Below are positions 19,425 through 28,546 of a stretch of DNA of 64,000 nt, piece by piece (position 1 is the first letter of the stretch; each line of letters opens with the position of its first letter). The position numbers and the translations under genes were made by a program. The notes beneath the pieces were generated by a model, which saw only the letters and a list, made by a program, of their open reading frames with translations, was not told the DNA's origin and ran no database searches. The stretch comes from Nocardioides sp. Root122 (GTDB lineage: Bacteria; Actinomycetota; Actinomycetes; Propionibacteriales; Nocardioidaceae). Location of the stretch: the NCBI RefSeq assembly GCF_001425025.1, contig NZ_LMDE01000001.1, forward strand, positions 675,033-739,032. The letters are read 5' to 3'.

Positions 19425-19464
19425 CGCGTCCGAGCCTGCGAGGACGCGACCGCTTCGCGCGAAG
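19425..19464. terminator. Paired hairpins between convergent genes
   Basis: CGCGTCC (19425-19431) pairs with GGACGCG (19442-19448), followed by the perfect 12-bp palindrome CTTCGCGCGAAG (19453-19464). They lie between the DUF4442 stop and the gluD stop and would serve transcripts from either side. Confidence 0.6.
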
Positions 19465-19467
19465 GTC

Positions 19468-20322
19468 CTAGACCGCTCGCCCCGACTGCATGTCGCCGAC
19501 CATCGGCACGGCGAGCGCCTTCTTCTCGCCGACGAACCGTCTCTGCGCGACGGTCGCGATCCAGGTGAGGATCAGGTTGACCCCCACGTAGAGCCCGGTG
19601 ATCACGATGGCGGTGGGCACCTGGTTGCCGAACTCGAGGTAGATGGGCTTGCCGACGGCAGTGAGGCCGGGCGCGGTGATGTAGTAGCCGAGGCTGGTGT
19701 CCTTCAGGGCGACCACCATCTGGCTGATGATCGAGGGCAGCATGATCTTGACGCCCTGCGGCAGCAGGACCGTGCCCATCACCTGCGACTTGCGCATGCC
19801 GATGGCGTACGCCGCTTCGGATTGACCCTTCGGGACGGCGTTGATGCCGGCGCGGAAGACCTCGGCCAGCACGGACCCGTTGTAGAGGGTCAACGCGATG
19901 ACCACGCACCAGAACGGGCTCAGCGGACCGTTGCCGATCGCGAGCAGGTAGAACGCGTAGACCATCAGCAGCAGGACCGGTGCGGCGCGGAAGAACTCCA
20001 CGACGAGCCAGGCGGGCCAGCGGATCCAGCGGCGGTCGGAGAGCTTGGCGATGCCGAGCACCAGGCCGATGACGACGGCGAAGACGACGGAGAAGAGGGC
20101 CATCTTGAGGGTCTGGAGGAGTCCGTCGACGAGGATGAACTCGAGGTACTTGGGAGTGACGAACGGCTCCCACAGGGCGTACTCGAGCTGGCCGCGGTCG
20201 TAGAGCCGCCAGACCGCGAAGGCGACCATCGCCGCCAGCGCGACGATGCTGACGACGGTGTAGAGGCGGTGCCGGGCGACGGTCTTCGGGCCGGGGGCGT
20301 CGAAGAGGACGGACGCGCTCAT
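19468..20322 (-). CDS. gluD: Glutamate/amino-acid ABC transporter permease (GluD-like)
   Basis: 284 residues from ATG 20322, overlapping gluC by four bases. After a short N-terminus and one helix, the HisM-type permease domain runs from about 75 to 265, with the EAA-like cytoplasmic loop AYAIGMRKSQVMGTVLLPQGVKIMLPSIISQ that docks onto the ATPase, and about six hydrophobic helices. With GluC it forms the membrane channel. Last gene of gluABCD in the order known from Corynebacterium. Confidence 0.92.
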   Translation of the reverse strand: MSASVLFDAPGPKTVARHRLYTVVSIVALAAMVAFAVWRLYDRGQLEYALWEPFVTPKYLEFILVDGLLQTLKMALFSVVFAVVIGLVLGIAKLSDRRWIRWPAWLVVEFFRAAPVLLLMVYAFYLLAIGNGPLSPFWCVVIALTLYNGSVLAEVFRAGINAVPKGQSEAAYAIGMRKSQVMGTVLLPQGVKIMLPSIISQMVVALKDTSLGYYITAPGLTAVGKPIYLEFGNQVPTAIVITGLYVGVNLILTWIATVAQRRFVGEKKALAVPMVGDMQSGRAV

Positions 20323-21008
20323 CGGGCCACCCGGACCTTGCGCTCGACGGCGTAGGAGGCCAGCGCGACCACCTCGACGATGATGATGTAGCCGACCGCG
20401 AAGGCCAGGAAGATGCCCGTCCGCTGGTCGGCGTTGTTGTTGGTCAAGGCCTTCATCGTGGCGACCGCCTCGGCCATGCCGAAGGCTGCCGCGACGGACG
20501 TGTTCTTGATGAGGGCGATGAGCACACTGGTCATCGGCGGGATGATCGCGCGCGCGGCCTGGGGCAGCACCACCAGCTGCATCGACTGGGCGAAGGTGAG
20601 CCCGATGGCGCGCCCGGCCTCGGCCTGCCCGAGCGGGACGGCGTTGACGCCGGAGCGCATCGCCTCGCACACGAAGGCGGAGGTGTAGAGCGTGAGCGCG
20701 ATGCAGGAGCGGAAGAAGAAGGCCGAGACGTTGTAACCGCCGATCTCGACGTCCTCGACGAACTTGAAGTTGTAGCCCAGCACCGGCATGGCGATCGCCA
20801 TGAAGATGAAGATCATCAGCAGCGGGGTGTTGCGGAAGAGCGTGACGTAGAGGGCCGCCGCCTTGTTGAGGATCGAGATCGGACCGACGCGGAGGACCGC
20901 GAGGATCGTGCCCCAGACCAGCGAGGCGATGCCGGCGACGACGAACAGGCCGATGGTCAGGCCGAAGGCCTTGAGGTAGTCGTCGAAGTTCGAGAACACC
21001 GCATCCAT
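20319..21008 (-). CDS. gluC: Glutamate/amino-acid ABC transporter permease (GluC-like)
   Basis: 229 residues from ATG 21008 with AGAGGAG upstream. The HisM-type permease signature is clear: LYVTLFRNTPLLMIFIF, then YTSAFVCEAMRSGVNAVPLGQAEAGRAIGLTFAQSMQLVVLPQAARAIIPP, whose E-A-x(n)-G-x(n)-I-x-L-P loop contacts the ATPase. Five or so membrane helices. It lies after the intra-operon hairpin at 21030-21063, so it is probably made at a lower level than the binding protein. Confidence 0.92.
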   Translation of the reverse strand: MDAVFSNFDDYLKAFGLTIGLFVVAGIASLVWGTILAVLRVGPISILNKAAALYVTLFRNTPLLMIFIFMAIAMPVLGYNFKFVEDVEIGGYNVSAFFFRSCIALTLYTSAFVCEAMRSGVNAVPLGQAEAGRAIGLTFAQSMQLVVLPQAARAIIPPMTSVLIALIKNTSVAAAFGMAEAVATMKALTNNNADQRTGIFLAFAVGYIIIVEVVALASYAVERKVRVAR

Positions 21009-21029
21009 GTGCGGCGGCTCCTCTCTGTG

Positions 21030-21063
21030 AGGTGCCGGCGGGCGTCTCCGCCCGCCGGCACCT
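21030..21063 (-). terminator. Intra-operon attenuating hairpin between gluB and gluC
   Basis: A 15-bp perfect stem (21030-21044 with 21049-21063) with a TCTC-type 4-nt loop lies in the 80-bp gap after gluB and before gluC. Strong, T-less hairpins at this point in binding-protein operons usually stabilise the upstream mRNA or cut readthrough so that the binding protein exceeds the permeases. Confidence 0.75.
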
Positions 21064-21088
21064 GATCAGGTGATCGGGTCGAGCAAGG

Positions 21089-21979
21089 TCAGGCGGCCGG
21101 GCACTCGTCCATGGCCGGCGGCTCGGGCGTGTCGACGCCCGACTGCCCGAGGGTGGCCTCGAACGCGGCGTCCCAGTCGCCGTCGTCCTCGGCCTTCTTG
21201 ATGGTGTCGACGATCCACTGGCACATCTCGGGCTTGTCCTTGCTGTAGCCCACGCCGTAGCGCTCCTCGGAGAACGGGTCCACGACGACCTTGAGGTCGT
21301 CGGGGTGCTCCGCCGCGTACCCGAGGAGGATCGCGCCGTCGGTGGTCATCGCGTCCACCGTGCCGCTGAGGACCTGGTCGACGCACTCGGAGTAGGTGTC
21401 GAAGCCGCGCGGCTTCGCACCCTCGGCCTTGATGTTCTCCAGCGAGGTCGAGCCCGTCACCGAGCAGACCTCCTTGCCCTTCACGTCGTCGAGGCTGGCG
21501 ATGTCACTGTCGGTGCCGACCAGGAGCTGCTGGCCCGTGACGTAGTAGGGGCCGGCCTGGCCGACGACCTGGCGACGCTCGTCGGTGATGGAGTACGACG
21601 CGATGACGAGGTCGACCTCGCCCTCCTGCAGGAAGGGCTCGCGGTTGTCCGAGATCGTCTCCTTCCAGGTGATGTCCTCCGGGGCGATGCCCAGCGAGGC
21701 GGCGAGGATCTTGCCGATCTCGGGGTCGAAGCCCTTCGGCATGTCGTCGGCGGCACCCTTGAAGCCGATGCCGGGCTGGTCGAACTTCACGCCGATGGTG
21801 ATCTTGCCGGAGTCGGCGAAGTCCTTCATCGCCGTGCCGTCGTCGAACGCGTCGGCGGCGTTCTCCTGGACGTCGACCTCGGTGGCGTTGCCACCGTCGT
21901 CGCCCGCGTCACCGCAGGCGGCCAGCGACAGGGCCAACCCCGCCGTGGCGATGATCGCCTTGGTCCTGATGAATCTCAT
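21089..21979 (-). CDS. gluB: Glutamate/amino-acid-binding lipoprotein (GluB-like)
   Basis: 296 residues from ATG 21979 with AAGGAG upstream. Signal peptide MRFIRTKAIIATAGLALSL ends in the lipobox LAAC, so it is a lipoprotein on the outer face of the membrane. The solute-binding family 3 fold follows: KITIGVKFDQPGIGF, FDPEIGKILAASLG, EVDLVIASYSITDERR and YYVTGQQLLVG. Three further cysteines are present in the C-terminal half. It delivers the amino acid to GluCD. The first 25 residues after the lipid anchor are acidic and flexible. Confidence 0.93.
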   Translation of the reverse strand: MRFIRTKAIIATAGLALSLAACGDAGDDGGNATEVDVQENAADAFDDGTAMKDFADSGKITIGVKFDQPGIGFKGAADDMPKGFDPEIGKILAASLGIAPEDITWKETISDNREPFLQEGEVDLVIASYSITDERRQVVGQAGPYYVTGQQLLVGTDSDIASLDDVKGKEVCSVTGSTSLENIKAEGAKPRGFDTYSECVDQVLSGTVDAMTTDGAILLGYAAEHPDDLKVVVDPFSEERYGVGYSKDKPEMCQWIVDTIKKAEDDGDWDAAFEATLGQSGVDTPEPPAMDECPAA

Positions 21980-22061
21980 CCTTGCTCTCCTTCGGTTGGC
22001 GGCCCGAGGCCGTCTGCGGTTTCTGGGGATGGCGTGCTGGGCTCCCGAGAGTGGTGGGTCC

Positions 22062-22838
<777 letters not shown>

Positions 22839-22844
22839 AGGCGA

Positions 22845-22870
22845 AACCTATCTGCACGTGGACCGATAGG
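22845..22870 (-). promoter_or_regulatory. Putative leaderless promoter and operator of gluABCD
   Basis: On the minus strand TAGGTT (22850-22845) stands six bases before the ATG of gluA, the spacing seen for the -10 element of leaderless actinobacterial genes. CCTATC (22847-22852) and GATAGG (22865-22870) form a 6-bp inverted repeat over the -10, a possible operator. No -35 match is evident. Confidence 0.5.
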
Positions 22871-22938
22871 GCCATCAGCCCTGACCCGTTCGGGCCATCA
22901 CGAAGTGGTGACGATTCCGCTCGCGGTGCCCTGTCCGC

Positions 22939-23463
22939 TCAGCGCGGGGGTGGTGACGCCGGCCCTGCGAGGGTCCGTACGACGTCCGCGTCGGGGTCCC
23001 AGCGGCGCAGCGTGTCCAGCCGCAGCACGACGTCCGGGTGCCTGAGCACGGCCAGCGCGGCAGGCACCTCGGCCCGCGGGATCCGGCGGCCCAGGGTGAC
23101 GTGGGCGAGCCACCCGGGGTGCTGCGTGTCAGTGACCTCGTGGCGCAGGTCGAGCACGGCCCGGGCCAGCGGGTCGGGCACGTCGACCAGCCGGGCGACG
23201 GTGACGCGCGAGCCGCCGAGCAGCGCGATGCCGGCGACGCGGACCTCGACGGGCAGCAGCGGTGCCAGCAGGGCGAGCGCCCGCTCGTCGTCGGCCGGAC
23301 CCAGCGCAGGCGCCGCCACGAGGGTCAGGTGCGGGCCGTTGGTGGTGCCGCGGTGGTCGAGCTGGGAGGGGAGCCCGGCGTCGCGCAGCGCCTGCCAGTC
23401 ACGGCGTACGGACTCCTCGCCCGCAGCGTCCGGGAGCAGCTCGTAGGCGTGCAGGCGCGGCAT
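22939..23463 (-). CDS. 2H phosphoesterase superfamily (2'-5' RNA ligase-like) protein
   Basis: 174 residues with both H-x-T motifs of the 2H superfamily: His45-x-Thr47 in GPHLTLVAAP and His121-x-Thr123 in LAHVTLGRR, about 76 residues apart as expected. These enzymes hydrolyse cyclic phosphodiesters or ligate RNA 2'-5'; the true substrate in bacteria is often unknown. The C-terminus is Pro/Arg rich. A single gene between gluA and the GH16 gene. Confidence 0.85.
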   Translation of the reverse strand: MPRLHAYELLPDAAGEESVRRDWQALRDAGLPSQLDHRGTTNGPHLTLVAAPALGPADDERALALLAPLLPVEVRVAGIALLGGSRVTVARLVDVPDPLARAVLDLRHEVTDTQHPGWLAHVTLGRRIPRAEVPAALAVLRHPDVVLRLDTLRRWDPDADVVRTLAGPASPPPR

Positions 23464-23503
23464 GCCGCGAGCCTAGGTGGACGCCGGCGGAAGCGTGAGC
23501 GGC

Positions 23504-24754
23504 TCAGGCGGACTTGCGGCCGCGGGTGACCCGGGCGGACTCGCGCGAGGTGGCGTCGAAGACCCGGACCCAGTCGACCTGCGCGGTGTCGCTGAGCTCG
23601 TCGGCGGTGAGCTCGCCGAGCTCGTAGTCCGAGGTCAGGTTGGAGAGCACGAGGTACTGCATGGACTGCGACACCGCCTGGGTCTCGCGGTAGTACTCGC
23701 GGCCGTCGACGCGGAAGATGTACTCCTTCGGCGTCCACTCCACCGAGAACACGTGGAACTCGTCCCACCAGTTGCGACGGCTGCTGGTCAGCGCGTTGCG
23801 GGTGGCGCGGAAGAAGTTGCCGTAGCTGATCTTGTCCCAGTTGGCCTCGTAGTAGTGGACGTGCGAGCCGATGGTCTCGGTGCCGCGCCCGGTCTCGCCG
23901 AAGAACTCCATGATGTCGATCTCGGTGCCGGCGGCCGGCACGCCGTCGGTGTACTTCGTGCCGCTGGGGAGCAGCCAGAAGCCGGAGTGCATGCCCTTGG
24001 CGCGCTGCGGCTTGATGCGGGCCGCGACGATGCCGTGCTGGAAGAAGCGGGTGTACTCCGTGGCGACCTGGCTGTTCAGCAGGTACGGGCTGGTGCCCGA
24101 GCCGCGCGCCGTCGTGTAGCTGCACGGCTGGCCGAGGCGGGCGGGGTCGGCGGCGACGCCGAGGCGGAGGACGCCGTCACCGACGCGGCGGGCGGCGGGG
24201 TCGACGCGGGCGCAGGTCCGCGGGGCGTACACGCTCTCGTGCTCGCGCTTCTGGTCGTTCCAGACCGAGGGGTCGAGCGTGGTGCCCGAGAAGGTGTCCT
24301 CGAACTCGGGCGACCAGCGGGCGGTGGTCACCGAGCCCGAGGTCCAGGTGCGCCCGCCCGAGGTGGAGGACGCGCGGTAGGTGCCGGAGCCGGGGGTGAA
24401 GGCGGCCGAGCCCCAGGCGTCCTCGGTGGCCGTCGCGACGACCTTCCAGCCGTTGCGTGCGCGCTTCTCGAGGGTGACCTTCTCGCCCGGGCTGGCCGGT
24501 GCGAAGGTCGCGACCAGGGTGCCGTCGTCGGATGGCGCTGCGGGGGAGGTGCCGGGCTGCACGATCGGCGGCAGGGAGGCGAGCGTCGCAGTGACGGTGG
24601 CGCGCTTGGCGCGCTTCTTGGCGTGCACGGAGCCGGCGGCGTGGGCATCGGTCGGCAGCACCATCAGCAACAGTGCGGTAACAACGACGGTGAGGGCGGC
24701 GATCCGGGCGCGCCGGAGGACCTCTGCTCGGTCGATCCTGGTCTGAAGCTGCAT
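23504..24754 (-). CDS. Secreted glycoside hydrolase family 16 protein
   Basis: 416 residues from ATG 24754, preceded by GGGGAG; an upstream in-frame ATG at 24799 lacks this. Residues about 10-38 are a signal peptide ending AHAAG. Residues about 50-145 form an Ig-like domain (VTLEKRARNGWKVVATATEDAWGSAAF). The GH16 domain follows, with GTEIDIMEFF carrying the catalytic E-x-D-x-x-E, FHVFSVEWTPKEYIFRVDG and MQYLVLSNLTSDYELG. GH16 enzymes cleave beta-1,3- or 1,3-1,4-glucans, agar or similar; the substrate is not fixed by these motifs. The C-terminus is basic. Confidence 0.9.
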   Translation of the reverse strand: MQLQTRIDRAEVLRRARIAALTVVVTALLLMVLPTDAHAAGSVHAKKRAKRATVTATLASLPPIVQPGTSPAAPSDDGTLVATFAPASPGEKVTLEKRARNGWKVVATATEDAWGSAAFTPGSGTYRASSTSGGRTWTSGSVTTARWSPEFEDTFSGTTLDPSVWNDQKREHESVYAPRTCARVDPAARRVGDGVLRLGVAADPARLGQPCSYTTARGSGTSPYLLNSQVATEYTRFFQHGIVAARIKPQRAKGMHSGFWLLPSGTKYTDGVPAAGTEIDIMEFFGETGRGTETIGSHVHYYEANWDKISYGNFFRATRNALTSSRRNWWDEFHVFSVEWTPKEYIFRVDGREYYRETQAVSQSMQYLVLSNLTSDYELGELTADELSDTAQVDWVRVFDATSRESARVTRGRKSA

Positions 24755-25034
24755 CCGTGCACTCCCCGCCGTGAGCGGTGACACAGCCGAGACCCACATC
24801 CGTGTGGAACGGTGTTACCGCTTTGTTGACTTCTGCAGCGATCTTGGGTGCCGGGACAGGAGAAATGTAAGGATTTCGAGCAGTAATCCTCCTAATGGCC
24901 TAGTGGTCTAGTCATATCGGACTAGGCCGGACGCCCTCGGCGGGGTCCGATGCTCGTAGGGTCCGGCTCTGCGTCCGGCGCCTCCGATGCTCGATTGCCG
25001 GGGCCCCCGGCGGCCGCCGTACGCTTGAACGGTC
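24755..25034. promoter_or_regulatory. Divergent promoter region with two inverted repeats (GH16 / miaB)
   Basis: About 280 bp between divergent genes, much of it A/T-rich. AGGATT (24870-24875) pairs with AATCCT (24885-24890). GGCCTAGT (24897-24904) pairs with ACTAGGCC (24921-24928) around an A/T-rich centre that repeats CTAGT. TTGACT at about 24834 could be a -35 element. Which gene these serve is unknown; the glycosidase is the more likely regulated one. Confidence 0.5.
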
Positions 25035-26537
25035 ATGAGCGCACTCCCTGAAGCCCCCGCCCGCACCTACGAGGTCAAGACCCACGGGTGCCAGATGAAC
25101 GTCCACGACTCCGAGCGGCTCAGCGGCCTGCTGGAGGACGCCGGCTACGTCCGGGCGCACGACGGGGAGCAGGCGGACGTCGTCGTCTTCAACACCTGCG
25201 CGGTGCGGGAGAACGCCGACAACAAGCTCTACGGCAACCTCGGCCACCTCGCGCCCGTCAAGGCCGCGACGCCCGGCATGCAGATCGCCGTCGGCGGCTG
25301 CCTGGCCCAGAAGGACCGCGACACCATCACCACGCGCGCGCCGTGGGTCGACGTCGTCTTCGGCACCCACAACATCGGCTCGCTGCCGGTGCTGCTCGAG
25401 CGCGCGCGGGTGCAGGAGGAGGCCCAGGTCGAGATCCTGGAGTCGCTCTCGGTCTTCCCCTCGACGCTGCCGACCAAGCGCGAGTCGGCGTACGCCGCCT
25501 GGGTCTCGATCTCGGTCGGGTGCAACAACACGTGCACGTTCTGCATCGTCCCCGCGCTGCGTGGCAAGGAGAAGGACCGCCGGCCCGGCGAGATCCTGGC
25601 CGAGGTCTCCGCCCTCGTCGAGGAGGGCGTCACCGAGATCACGCTCCTCGGCCAGAACGTCAACGCCTACGGCGTCGAGTTCGGCGACCGCCAGGCGTTC
25701 TCCAAGCTGCTGCGCGCGTGTGGCGAGATCGAGGGCCTCGAGCGCGTGCGCTTCACCTCGCCGCACCCCGCGGAGTTCACCGACGACGTCATCGAGGCGA
25801 TGGCGTCCACCCCGAACGTCATGCCCTCGCTGCACATGCCGCTGCAGTCGGGGTCGGACAAGGTGCTGCGCGACATGCGACGGTCCTACCGCCAGTCGAA
25901 GTACCTCGGGATCATCGAGCGCGTGCGCGCCGCCATCCCTGACGCGGCGATCACGACCGACATCATCGTCGGCTTCCCGGGCGAGACGGAGGAGGACTTC
26001 CAGGCCACCCTCGACGTCGTGCGCGCGGCGCGGTTCTCGGCCGCGTTCACCTTCCAGTACTCCAAGCGCCCGGGCACCCCGGCCGCCACGTTGCCCGACC
26101 AGATCTCCCCGGAGGTCGTCAAGGACCGCTACCAGCGCCTCGTCGCGGTCGTCGAGGAGGTGGCCTGGTCGGAGAACCAGGCGCTCGTCGGGCGCACCGT
26201 GGAGCTGATGGTGGCCGAGGGCGAGGGGCGCAAGGACGCCGCCACCCACCGCCTCTCGGGCCGGGCGCATGACAACCGGCTCGTGCACTTCGCCGCCGAC
26301 TTCTCCGCCGTCGCCGACGACTCGGTGCGTCCCGGGGACATGGTCACGGTCGAGATCACCTACGCCGCACCCCACCACCTCGTCGCCGACGGCGCCATCC
26401 GGTCCGTGCGCCGCACCCGCGCCGGCGACGCCTGGGAGCGGCGTACGTCCGCCCCCGCCCCCGCCTCCTCCGTCGGGCTTGGGATGCCCGCCGTCGGGGT
26501 GCCCGCACCCCTCCCTCCCGCCCCCGCCTGCGGCTGA
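25035..26537 (+). CDS. miaB: tRNA-2-methylthio-N6-dimethylallyladenosine synthase
   Basis: 500 residues. Cys19, Cys55 and Cys89 (HGCQMN, NTCAV, GGCLA) bind the auxiliary iron-sulfur cluster; Cys163, Cys167 and Cys170 (GCNNTCTFC) form the radical-SAM site. [27 protein letters not shown] and [14 protein letters not shown] follow, then a TRAM domain. It adds the methylthio group to A37 of tRNAs after MiaA; miaA is 2.3 kb downstream. The last 35 residues are a Pro/Ala/Ser-rich tail beyond the TRAM domain, unusual in the family and possibly disordered. Confidence 0.95.
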   Translation: MSALPEAPARTYEVKTHGCQMNVHDSERLSGLLEDAGYVRAHDGEQADVVVFNTCAVRENADNKLYGNLGHLAPVKAATPGMQIAVGGCLAQKDRDTITTRAPWVDVVFGTHNIGSLPVLLERARVQEEAQVEILESLSVFPSTLPTKRESAYAAWVSISVGCNNTCTFCIVPALRGKEKDRRPGEILAEVSALVEEGVTEITLLGQNVNAYGVEFGDRQAFSKLLRACGEIEGLERVRFTSPHPAEFTDDVIEAMASTPNVMPSLHMPLQSGSDKVLRDMRRSYRQSKYLGIIERVRAAIPDAAITTDIIVGFPGETEEDFQATLDVVRAARFSAAFTFQYSKRPGTPAATLPDQISPEVVKDRYQRLVAVVEEVAWSENQALVGRTVELMVAEGEGRKDAATHRLSGRAHDNRLVHFAADFSAVADDSVRPGDMVTVEITYAAPHHLVADGAIRSVRRTRAGDAWERRTSAPAPASSVGLGMPAVGVPAPLPPAPACG

Positions 26538-26564
26538 GGGTCCTCGCGGGGACTCCAGGCCGAG

Positions 26565-26605
26565 TGTGGTCGTGGTGACGCGACATGTGCGTCACCAGGA
26601 CCGCG
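26565..26605. repeat. Family C 41-bp palindrome, copy 1
   Basis: Two 16-bp arms (26565-26580 and 26590-26605) flank a 9-bp centre; the inner part TGGTGACG / CGTCACCA is exact. It lies between miaB and the stop of the convergent AbiEi-like gene, seven bases from that stop. 29 of 32 arm positions match copy 2 at 49025-49065. Confidence 0.8.
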
Positions 26606-26612
26606 TTGACCA

Positions 26613-27575
26613 TCAGCCCGTCAGTCGCAACCCCTGGGGGCAGTCGGGGCAGCGAGTGGTCTGCCCCGTCCAGCCACGCGCCTGGAGAAGTACGGCGATC
26701 CGCGCCGCCGTCGCACACGGTCGCGCGAACACCTGGCCCCACCCGACCCGGACGGTGTTGAGGCGGTCGACCGCGGCGTCGAGGTCGCGATCGAGGTCGG
26801 CGTCCCGGGCGGAGGCGTTGTCGTGCCAGAGCCGTCCGTCGATCTCGACCACCTGGTCGAAGCCGACGTAGACGACGTCGCGATAGACCGGTCCGCCGGC
26901 CGAGTCGCGCAGCTGCCTCCTGGCCGACGGGAGGCCGTGCGGCTGCTCGACCCTGGTGAGGTAGCCGTGCTCGAGCACCGAGCACGTGCCGAGGTGGAGG
27001 TCGGTCAGCACGCCGCGCATCAGGTCGCGTCGGCGCACCCGCGGCCGAGCGTCGAGTCGGTCGCGGATCCGCATTGGAGTCGTACGTCGTGCCTGGATCG
27101 CATCGGCGAACAGCGCGATCACTGCGAAGTCGTCCGGCGCCCGCGATGCCACGTCGATCAGCGCCTCCTCCGTCCGGACCCGAGGTGGGCTGGTGTTCCA
27201 GCTGACCTGCAGGTGCAGCCGCGACACCCGGTGAAGTCGATATCCCGACGGCAGCACCACCTTGCGGTCGCGACTCACCGCTACGTGGACCACGTCGTCG
27301 TCACGTCCCGCCCTGCCCGGTCCGTCGGCGGCGCGCAGCGCGCTGTCGCCAGCGAGCGCGGCCGGCCAGGCGATGAGCACGCCGATCCACGCGCGCTGCA
27401 ACCACGTCGGCGTACCGGTGTGGTCGATGAAGACGCCGTCGTGCACTCGGACGAGGTCGCGCCGCCGCAACAACCGCTCCAGCTCGTGGGGAGGCACTCC
27501 TCTCCGGGTGAGCTGGCGCCTGGCGATCACCCCGGACTGGAGGGACAGCAGGTCGGCGTACGAGCTATTGGGCAT
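26613..27575 (-). CDS. AbiEi-like / DUF559-type protein
   Basis: 320 residues. The N-terminus (LLSLQSGVIARRQLTRRGVPPHELERLLRRRDLVRVHDGVF) is the winged-helix AbiEi antitoxin-like domain. The C-terminus from about 240 (FDQVVEIDGRLWHDNASARDADLDRDLDAAVDRLNTVRVGW) has the E-I-D-G-x-x-W-H and D-x-x-R-D layout of the DUF559/Vsr-like nuclease fold. This fusion is common and highly repeated in actinobacterial genomes; no AbiEii toxin gene is adjacent. It is bracketed by family C palindromes at 26565-26605 and 27642-27682. Role unknown; a stand-alone defence or regulatory function is conjecture. Confidence 0.75.
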   Translation of the reverse strand: MPNSSYADLLSLQSGVIARRQLTRRGVPPHELERLLRRRDLVRVHDGVFIDHTGTPTWLQRAWIGVLIAWPAALAGDSALRAADGPGRAGRDDDVVHVAVSRDRKVVLPSGYRLHRVSRLHLQVSWNTSPPRVRTEEALIDVASRAPDDFAVIALFADAIQARRTTPMRIRDRLDARPRVRRRDLMRGVLTDLHLGTCSVLEHGYLTRVEQPHGLPSARRQLRDSAGGPVYRDVVYVGFDQVVEIDGRLWHDNASARDADLDRDLDAAVDRLNTVRVGWGQVFARPCATAARIAVLLQARGWTGQTTRCPDCPQGLRLTG

Positions 27576-27641
27576 GCTCGATCGTGGCCACTGCGGGTGC
27601 TCGACCGCCAGCGGTCAGAGGAGACCTGTGGAGGAGCACCG

Positions 27642-27682
27642 TGCGGTCGTGGCGACGTGCCTGGCGCGACACGAGGACCACA
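27642..27682. repeat. Family C 41-bp palindrome, copy 3 (degenerate)
   Basis: Same 16-9-16 layout as copies at 26565 and 49025. The left arm TGCGGTCGTGGCGACG is 14/16 identical to copy 2, the right arm about 11/16. It lies in the promoter-side gap of the AbiEi-like gene, so that gene is bracketed by two copies. Confidence 0.5.
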
Positions 27683-27729
27683 CAGCCTCGGGAGCCCCGG
27701 TTGTCCGGAGACTCCTGAGGCGCAAGCGA

Positions 27730-28020
27730 TCAGGCGGGGGGCTCCGGCGACCCGTCCTCGGCCTCCTGGCCGGCCGCGGCGCTGTCCCGCGTGGTGTCGG
27801 CCTCCTGGTCCCCGGAGTCGTCGGGCTCCTGCTGCTTGTCGTCCGGCTGGGCGATCTCGTCGGGGACGGTGTCGTCGACAGCCGGGTTGTCGTCGGTGCT
27901 GAGGTCGCGGGGCAGGCCGTTGTCGGCCGGGTCGTCCTCGATCGCGTCCACGCCGCCGGGGACGAGCTGGGGCTCCTCGGCGTAGGGCGTCGGCATCGGG
28001 CTCAGGTCGTCGTCGTTCAT
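27730..28020 (-). CDS. Short acidic, disordered protein
   Basis: 96 residues from ATG 28020 with a strong GGGAGGGAA site. Composition is dominated by Asp, Glu, Pro, Gln and Ser (DDLSPMPTPYAEEPQLVPGG, then many D-D and E-x-D-D stretches), with no hydrophobic core, cysteines or membrane segment, so it is probably intrinsically disordered. No family recognised. It follows the NUDIX gene on the same strand after a 55-bp gap. Confidence 0.6.
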   Translation of the reverse strand: MNDDDLSPMPTPYAEEPQLVPGGVDAIEDDPADNGLPRDLSTDDNPAVDDTVPDEIAQPDDKQQEPDDSGDQEADTTRDSAAAGQEAEDGSPEPPA

Positions 28021-28075
28021 GTGTTCCCTCCCTGGGTCGAAGTGTCCGATCGTGCCCAAGCGTGCCAAGCCCGGG

Positions 28076-28546
28076 CTACCCCCGTTCGGGGGGCCAGCCG
28101 AAGGTCAGGTAGCCGACGCCGGAGGACAGGTGCGCCAGGGCGTGCGCCTCGTGCGGCACGGTCGGCTCCGGCAGGGCGGTCAGCGGGAACCAGCCCAGCG
28201 CGTCCGCCTTCTCGGTCTCGACGATCCGCGGCTCACCGCTCCAGGACCGGGCGGTGAAGAAGAAGTCGACCCGCTCCTCGATCGGCGGCCCGAACTGGCT
28301 GCGCTGCATCGTGAACGCGAAGTCCAGCTCGAGGTCGGTGATCGCGAGCTCCTCGACGGCCTCGCGGCGCGCAGCGTCGTACGCCGTCTCGCCCGGCTCG
28401 ACGTGCCCGGCGGCCGCGGCGGCCCAGTGGCCCGGCATGTAGGGGACGGGCCCCCGCTGCTGGAGCAGGACCTCGGTCCCCGACGCGCCGTCGCGCAGCA
28501 GGTAGACGTACGAGGCGGGGACGAGGGCGAAGGCCGGACCCGTCAC
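28076..28546 (-). CDS. NUDIX hydrolase
   Basis: 156 residues, GTG start. The NUDIX box is complete: GHVEPGETAYDAARREAVEE followed by LAI, matching G-x5-E-x7-R-E-U-x-E-E-x-G-U except for the last glycine-type position. The first strand and ALGWFPLTALPEP complete the fold. NUDIX enzymes cleave nucleoside diphosphates linked to another group; the substrate cannot be told. Its start overlaps the stop of the MT0933-type antitoxin gene (four bases), so they are co-translated. Confidence 0.9.
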   Translation of the reverse strand: MTGPAFALVPASYVYLLRDGASGTEVLLQQRGPVPYMPGHWAAAAAGHVEPGETAYDAARREAVEELAITDLELDFAFTMQRSQFGPPIEERVDFFFTARSWSGEPRIVETEKADALGWFPLTALPEPTVPHEAHALAHLSSGVGYLTFGWPPERG

